Shown here in pieces: positions 5,048 through 5,062 of a stretch of 5,062 bases of DNA. The notes below the pieces were generated by a model. It saw nothing but the letters and a program-made list of their open reading frames with translations. It was not told the origin of the DNA and did no database searches. The stretch is from positions 1 to 5,062 of the forward strand of contig JAUMNV010000091.1 of the NCBI GenBank assembly GCA_031295725.1, given 5' to 3'. Within the stretch, counting starts at the first letter, position 1; every line of letters starts with the position of its first letter. The translations under genes were made by a program, and so were the position numbers. The DNA comes from Collinsella sp. GTDB taxonomy: Bacteria; Actinomycetota; Coriobacteriia; Coriobacteriales; Coriobacteriaceae.

Positions 5048-5062
5048 GCCCATACATGTACA

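Overview
The window is GC-rich bacterial chromosome with tightly packed core genes, strong rho-independent terminators and good Shine-Dalgarno sites. Codon preference (GC-ending codons, heavy CTG/CTC use), protein flavour and gene content fit an actinobacterial gut anaerobe of the Coriobacteriia, Collinsella-like. The taxon is inferred from general resemblance, not from a marker search. No phage, transposon or CRISPR sequence is visible.

Layout from left to right: the 3' end of methionyl-tRNA synthetase (metG) with its terminator; rsmA (16S rRNA dimethyltransferase) overlapping tatD (metal-dependent hydrolase/DNase); a stand-alone tRNA-Leu(CAG) with its own promoter and terminator; a membrane-anchored SPFH/Band 7 protein that most resembles the HIR subgroup; rlmH (23S rRNA pseudouridine methyltransferase), whose ribosome binding site lies inside the end of the SPFH gene; and proC (pyrroline-5-carboxylate reductase). 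All these read on the + strand. The right end carries a convergent 57-codon minus-strand gene for a single-pass membrane protein, with its leader and probable promoter at the window edge.

Most of the window is translation-related housekeeping: tRNA charging (metG, tRNA-Leu) and rRNA methylation (rsmA, rlmH). proC adds proline synthesis, and the SPFH protein is the membrane component.

The part that ordinary annotation would miss is 4661-5062. Two related 41-nt terminator-like elements face each other there, one beginning at the stop codon of proC and the other at the stop codon of the small minus-strand gene. Both can form the same two alternative hairpins, and one base pair shows a compensatory change between the copies. 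A strong hairpin sits between them. The small gene has a palindrome overlapping its likely -10 box.
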